A DNA stretch of 35,253 bases from CAZHMN01 sp964533705. Its GTDB lineage: Bacteria; Electryoneota; B3-LCP. The stretch spans positions 1 through 35,253 of the forward strand of contig CAZHMN010000024.1 in NCBI GenBank assembly GCA_964533705.1. The letters run 5' to 3'. Shown piece by piece: positions 32,624-35,253 of this stretch (positions are counted from its first letter, which is position 1; every line of letters starts with the position of its first letter). A program made the translations under genes and the position numbers. The notes beneath the pieces were generated by a model. It was not told the origin of the DNA. It searched no databases and was given only the letters and a program-made list of their open reading frames with translations.

Positions 32624-34579
32624 TTGGATATTGAGGGGCAAAAAAGACGTAACGACCTTATCCTGGTCGGTGGATTAGCCTTAATCGTCAGGTTAATCTA
32701 CGTCAGCCAGTTGGCGGGCACGCCTTTTTTTGACTCACCCATCGTTGATGCCGAATATCATGACGCCTGGGCGAGGGAGATTCTCCGCCAGGGGATCGGG
32801 CACGAAGGTGTGTTTTTCCGCGCTCCGCTCTATCCCTATTTTTTGGCCTTGATCTACAGCCTGAGTGACGGCAGTTTTATGGCGGCCAGGGTGGCTCAGT
32901 GCGTTTTGGGAGCGATCACGGCTATGTTGACCTACCTGTTGGGCTGGTCGCTGACCCAGCGAAGAGCCGTCGCGCTTTTAAGCGGGTTGGGAGCGGCCCT
33001 TTACGGCATGCTGGTTTATTTCGATGGTGAGCTTCTGTTAGAGACGCTTTTCGTTCCCTTGTTGTTGGCGGCTTGCTGGATTTATGCGCAAGCCGTAAAG
33101 AAGCCCAAGATTTCACTTTACCTGTTGGCCGGAGTCCTGCTTGGGTTAGCAGCCATCACGCGTCCCAGCGCGCTCGTGCTGCTGCCTATACTGGTCATAG
33201 ATCGGCTCCTTTCCGGCAGAGAGCCGGGTAGACCTATAATTTGGCGCTGGAAATTAGCTTTTGCTATCACCATGGTGGTAGGATGTTTTATCCCCATTTT
33301 TCCCGTGACCTGGCACAACGTCCGTCAGGGCGGCGATTTCGTCCTGATCGCCAGCCAGGGAGGCGTCAACGCTTACATCGGAAACAACCCTGAGGCGGAT
33401 GGCTTGCACTCTTACATCCCCGGGCTGGGATCGAATTGGGATGTGCCGGCCGCCTCCTATCTGGCCTTTGACGCAGAAGGCCGGGCGCTGCGGCCTTCTG
33501 AAGTCAGTCGTTATTATTACAAGTTAGCCCGCCGATTTGTTTTTGAGCAACCCGCAGCCTGGGCGAAGCTCATGTTGAAGAAATTCTGCGCGTTCTGGAA
33601 TCGACTTGAGGTCAGCAATAATCGCGACCTATATTTTTTTCGCAGCGAGACCAGGATTCTCCCCGTGTTACATTTATTGGGTTTCTGGGTCATCGGCCCC
33701 TACGGGCTTCTGGGTTGGTGGATCAGCGCGCGCAGGAAACTGCTTCCCGCATGGTTTCTCTGGTTTATTCCCTTTTATATGCTGGGCGTTATCGCATTCT
33801 TCGTAACCGCAAGGTTCAGAATACCCGTCATTCCCTTTCTCCTGATTTGCTCTGCTGTTGCGGTTCTGCATTTATTTGAACACAGAAAGTCATTTTTTGA
33901 TCTGGCGCGCTTGCGCTGTTTTGCCCTGTTGTTGGTTCTGGGGGTATTCGTCAACACCAATCCCTGGAGATTTCACGGGGAAAATGCGGCGCATTCCTAC
34001 TTCAGTCTGGGTAATGCGTATTTAAAATCCGGGAAATTGGAAGCGGCCAGGCAGGCTTATCGGTCTGCCCTGGAAGCCGACTCGACCTATCTTCAAGTGC
34101 ATCTTAACCTCGGCGTGCTGGCTTATCAAGCGGGGGATCGGATAAAAGCTGCCGAGGAATATCGGGAGGAGTTAAAGCTAAATCCGAAAGATGCGCGAGC
34201 CCTCAATAATCTGGGTGTATTACGGTTTGAGGCGGGAAGGCTTGAAGAAGCCGAAGAGCTGTACGAGCGGGCTCTGGATTTACAGCCCTATTATGAAGAT
34301 GCACGCGCAAATTTGGCGCAGACTCTGTTTAAATTGGGGATGGAAAAGGCGGCAGCGGACGAGATGGTTATGGCCGCGGATTATTTCAGCCGAGCCTGCC
34401 ACTTGGACGGTGAAAAAGCACTCTATCATTACAATTATGCTCTGGCGCTGGGCCGTTTGGGTTATTCACAGGCAGCCGTCGAACACTTGAAGGAAGCGAT
34501 CAAACTCCAACCGGATTTCGAGATGGCCGAACGTCTACTGGAGACTATTCAGAGGGGATCAGGGGACGTCCAGCCGTAA
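32624..34579 (+). CDS. GT39/ArnT-like membrane glycosyltransferase with C-terminal TPR domain
   Basis: A 651-residue protein. The N-terminal two-thirds is a polytopic PMT_2/GT39-type domain: first helix about 13-30, the catalytic-type acidic loop FFDSPIVDAEYHDAWA (about 35-50), FFRAPLYPYFLALIY, and about ten further helices up to about 440. Residues about 455-640 are TPR repeats (AAHSYFSLGNAYLKSGKLEA; ALNNLGVLRFEAGRLEEAEE; ALYHYNYALALGRLGYSQAA). GT39-like enzymes use lipid-linked sugar donors on the outer face of the inner membrane, so the TPR part is probably periplasmic. The start is TTG at 32624. The last 21 nt overlap the convergent gene. Confidence 0.88.
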   Translation: MDIEGQKRRNDLILVGGLALIVRLIYVSQLAGTPFFDSPIVDAEYHDAWAREILRQGIGHEGVFFRAPLYPYFLALIYSLSDGSFMAARVAQCVLGAITAMLTYLLGWSLTQRRAVALLSGLGAALYGMLVYFDGELLLETLFVPLLLAACWIYAQAVKKPKISLYLLAGVLLGLAAITRPSALVLLPILVIDRLLSGREPGRPIIWRWKLAFAITMVVGCFIPIFPVTWHNVRQGGDFVLIASQGGVNAYIGNNPEADGLHSYIPGLGSNWDVPAASYLAFDAEGRALRPSEVSRYYYKLARRFVFEQPAAWAKLMLKKFCAFWNRLEVSNNRDLYFFRSETRILPVLHLLGFWVIGPYGLLGWWISARRKLLPAWFLWFIPFYMLGVIAFFVTARFRIPVIPFLLICSAVAVLHLFEHRKSFFDLARLRCFALLLVLGVFVNTNPWRFHGENAAHSYFSLGNAYLKSGKLEAARQAYRSALEADSTYLQVHLNLGVLAYQAGDRIKAAEEYREELKLNPKDARALNNLGVLRFEAGRLEEAEELYERALDLQPYYEDARANLAQTLFKLGMEKAAADEMVMAADYFSRACHLDGEKALYHYNYALALGRLGYSQAAVEHLKEAIKLQPDFEMAERLLETIQRGSGDVQP

Positions 34580-35253
34580 GGCTCTCATGAGTTGCCTTAA
34601 CAGCTCTCCCGCTGCTTCATGCCGGGGGTCCATTCGCCGCACGTCTCTCAATTCCTCGATTGCCTCGCCGATAAATCCCATCTTCCCCAGACAGACGGCT
34701 AAATCATATCTTAGATTGGCGTTTTCGGGTAGAGCAGCTACGGCCTTTTTAAGGAAGGAAAGAGCGCTGGAAAGCTCTTCTTTCTCGGCTCGTCGCAGAC
34801 CGGCGTGCCAGTAGATTTGCCCCCAGCGGGGATCGGTTGTTTCCGCCAGAGAGATATCGAGAAGTTTCCCATTCCAGCCGGCGAGATTCGGCAGAGGCTG
34901 CTGGCCTTGAATTTGGAGTGGATACTCTTTTAAATCGTAACTGTCATCCAATTGTAACCAGCCGAAATCACCCATCCTGCGATCCTGCAATTTAATCAGC
35001 AATTCCTCCAGATCACCCGGGCCTTGAACCCAGGCGAGATTCTGCTCCCCCCAGAGCGGTTCGAGATCCGCTCCGGCGTGCCAGCGATCCAGAACCAGAA
35101 CCTGCGCATCCATCCTTTTAATCTCTCTTAGGACTTCACCACCGGCTTGCCCTCTTTGTGCCAGAGATAAGACGGATCCGGCTGCGAAAAGCAAGGCCCC
35201 CAAACCGGATACGAACATCAGCCATCTCGATGAGCGCGCAGGTATTTTGCCTA
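34559..35253 (-). CDS. Membrane-anchored TPR protein, C-terminal part (runs off right edge)
   Basis: The frame stays open from 34559 to the right edge, so the true start lies outside; an ATG at 35218 is internal to a hydrophobic segment and not a likely start. The visible 231 residues begin with the sequence GKIPARSSRWL, then a transmembrane helix (VSGLGALLFAAGSVLSLA), a soluble domain (VLREIKRMDAQVLVLDRWHA and following), and C-terminal TPR-like helices (ELSSALSFLKKAVAALPENA; RYDLAVCLGKMGFIGEAIEE). The layout, helix then soluble domain then TPR, resembles the end of the neighbouring GT39-like protein, so this may be a second such glycosyltransferase. That is inference from the fragment. Confidence 0.7.
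   Translation of the reverse strand, partial: GKIPARSSRWLMFVSGLGALLFAAGSVLSLAQRGQAGGEVLREIKRMDAQVLVLDRWHAGADLEPLWGEQNLAWVQGPGDLEELLIKLQDRRMGDFGWLQLDDSYDLKEYPLQIQGQQPLPNLAGWNGKLLDISLAETTDPRWGQIYWHAGLRRAEKEELSSALSFLKKAVAALPENANLRYDLAVCLGKMGFIGEAIEELRDVRRMDPRHEAAGELLRQLMRALRLDVP

Noticed and set aside
1..35253. CRISPR array, insertion sequence, prophage or attachment sites
   Set aside because: No regularly spaced direct repeats, transposase, integrase or phage structural genes were seen in the window.

Overview
The window is about 35 kb of bacterial chromosome with moderate GC content, dense operons and frequent GTG and TTG starts. It contains no insertion sequences, phage genes or CRISPR array that I can see. 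A PorU-like C25 peptidase with a FlgD-like C-terminal sorting domain sits next to a PorV-like barrel, and there is a complete MoxR/Bat operon. Together these suggest an uncultivated lineage of, or close to, the Fibrobacteres-Chlorobi-Bacteroidetes (FCB) group. That placement is inference from gene families. A run of 100 Ns at 3621-3720 shows this is a scaffolded draft or metagenomic assembly.

Layout. 1-1321 (minus): tRNA-Ala(CGC), then a large-type signal recognition particle RNA, then the N-terminal part of dnaX, which runs off the left edge. 1639-2340 (plus): a TPR protein with a strong terminator. 2424-5951 (minus): two exported proteins, a large DUF6175-like protein containing the assembly gap and a FlgT/LPP20-like protein. 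6014-13617 (minus): a predicted operon of PorU-like peptidase, PorV-like barrel, fibronectin-like lipoprotein and SLBB protein, with a good promoter in front and a rho-independent terminator behind.

13906-22807 (plus): MoxR ATPase, DUF58 protein, a membrane protein with a DUF4381-like layout, BatA, BatB, BatC, BatD, BatE and a SPOR lipoprotein. Many of these genes overlap by 1-4 nt. 22788-31528 (minus): a tightly packed surface-glycan or glycolipid operon. In transcription order it holds a GT2 glycosyltransferase, an LPG-synthase/UPF0104-type membrane protein, a second GT2, a radical SAM enzyme, a NodB-type polysaccharide deacetylase, a third GT2, a second radical SAM enzyme and a PHP-family metallohydrolase. 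31742-34579 (plus): a phosphoglycerate-mutase-like metalloenzyme and a GT39-like membrane glycosyltransferase with C-terminal TPRs. 34559 to the right edge (minus): the C-terminal part of another membrane-anchored TPR protein.

How the parts fit together. Most of the window concerns the cell envelope: protein export and attachment (PorU/PorV and the exported FlgT/DUF6175-like pair), envelope chaperone-like machinery (MoxR/Bat), and glycan or glycolipid assembly. The least familiar part is the operon that combines two radical SAM enzymes with three GT2 enzymes. It is the best candidate for an undescribed pathway, but its product cannot be read from sequence alone.
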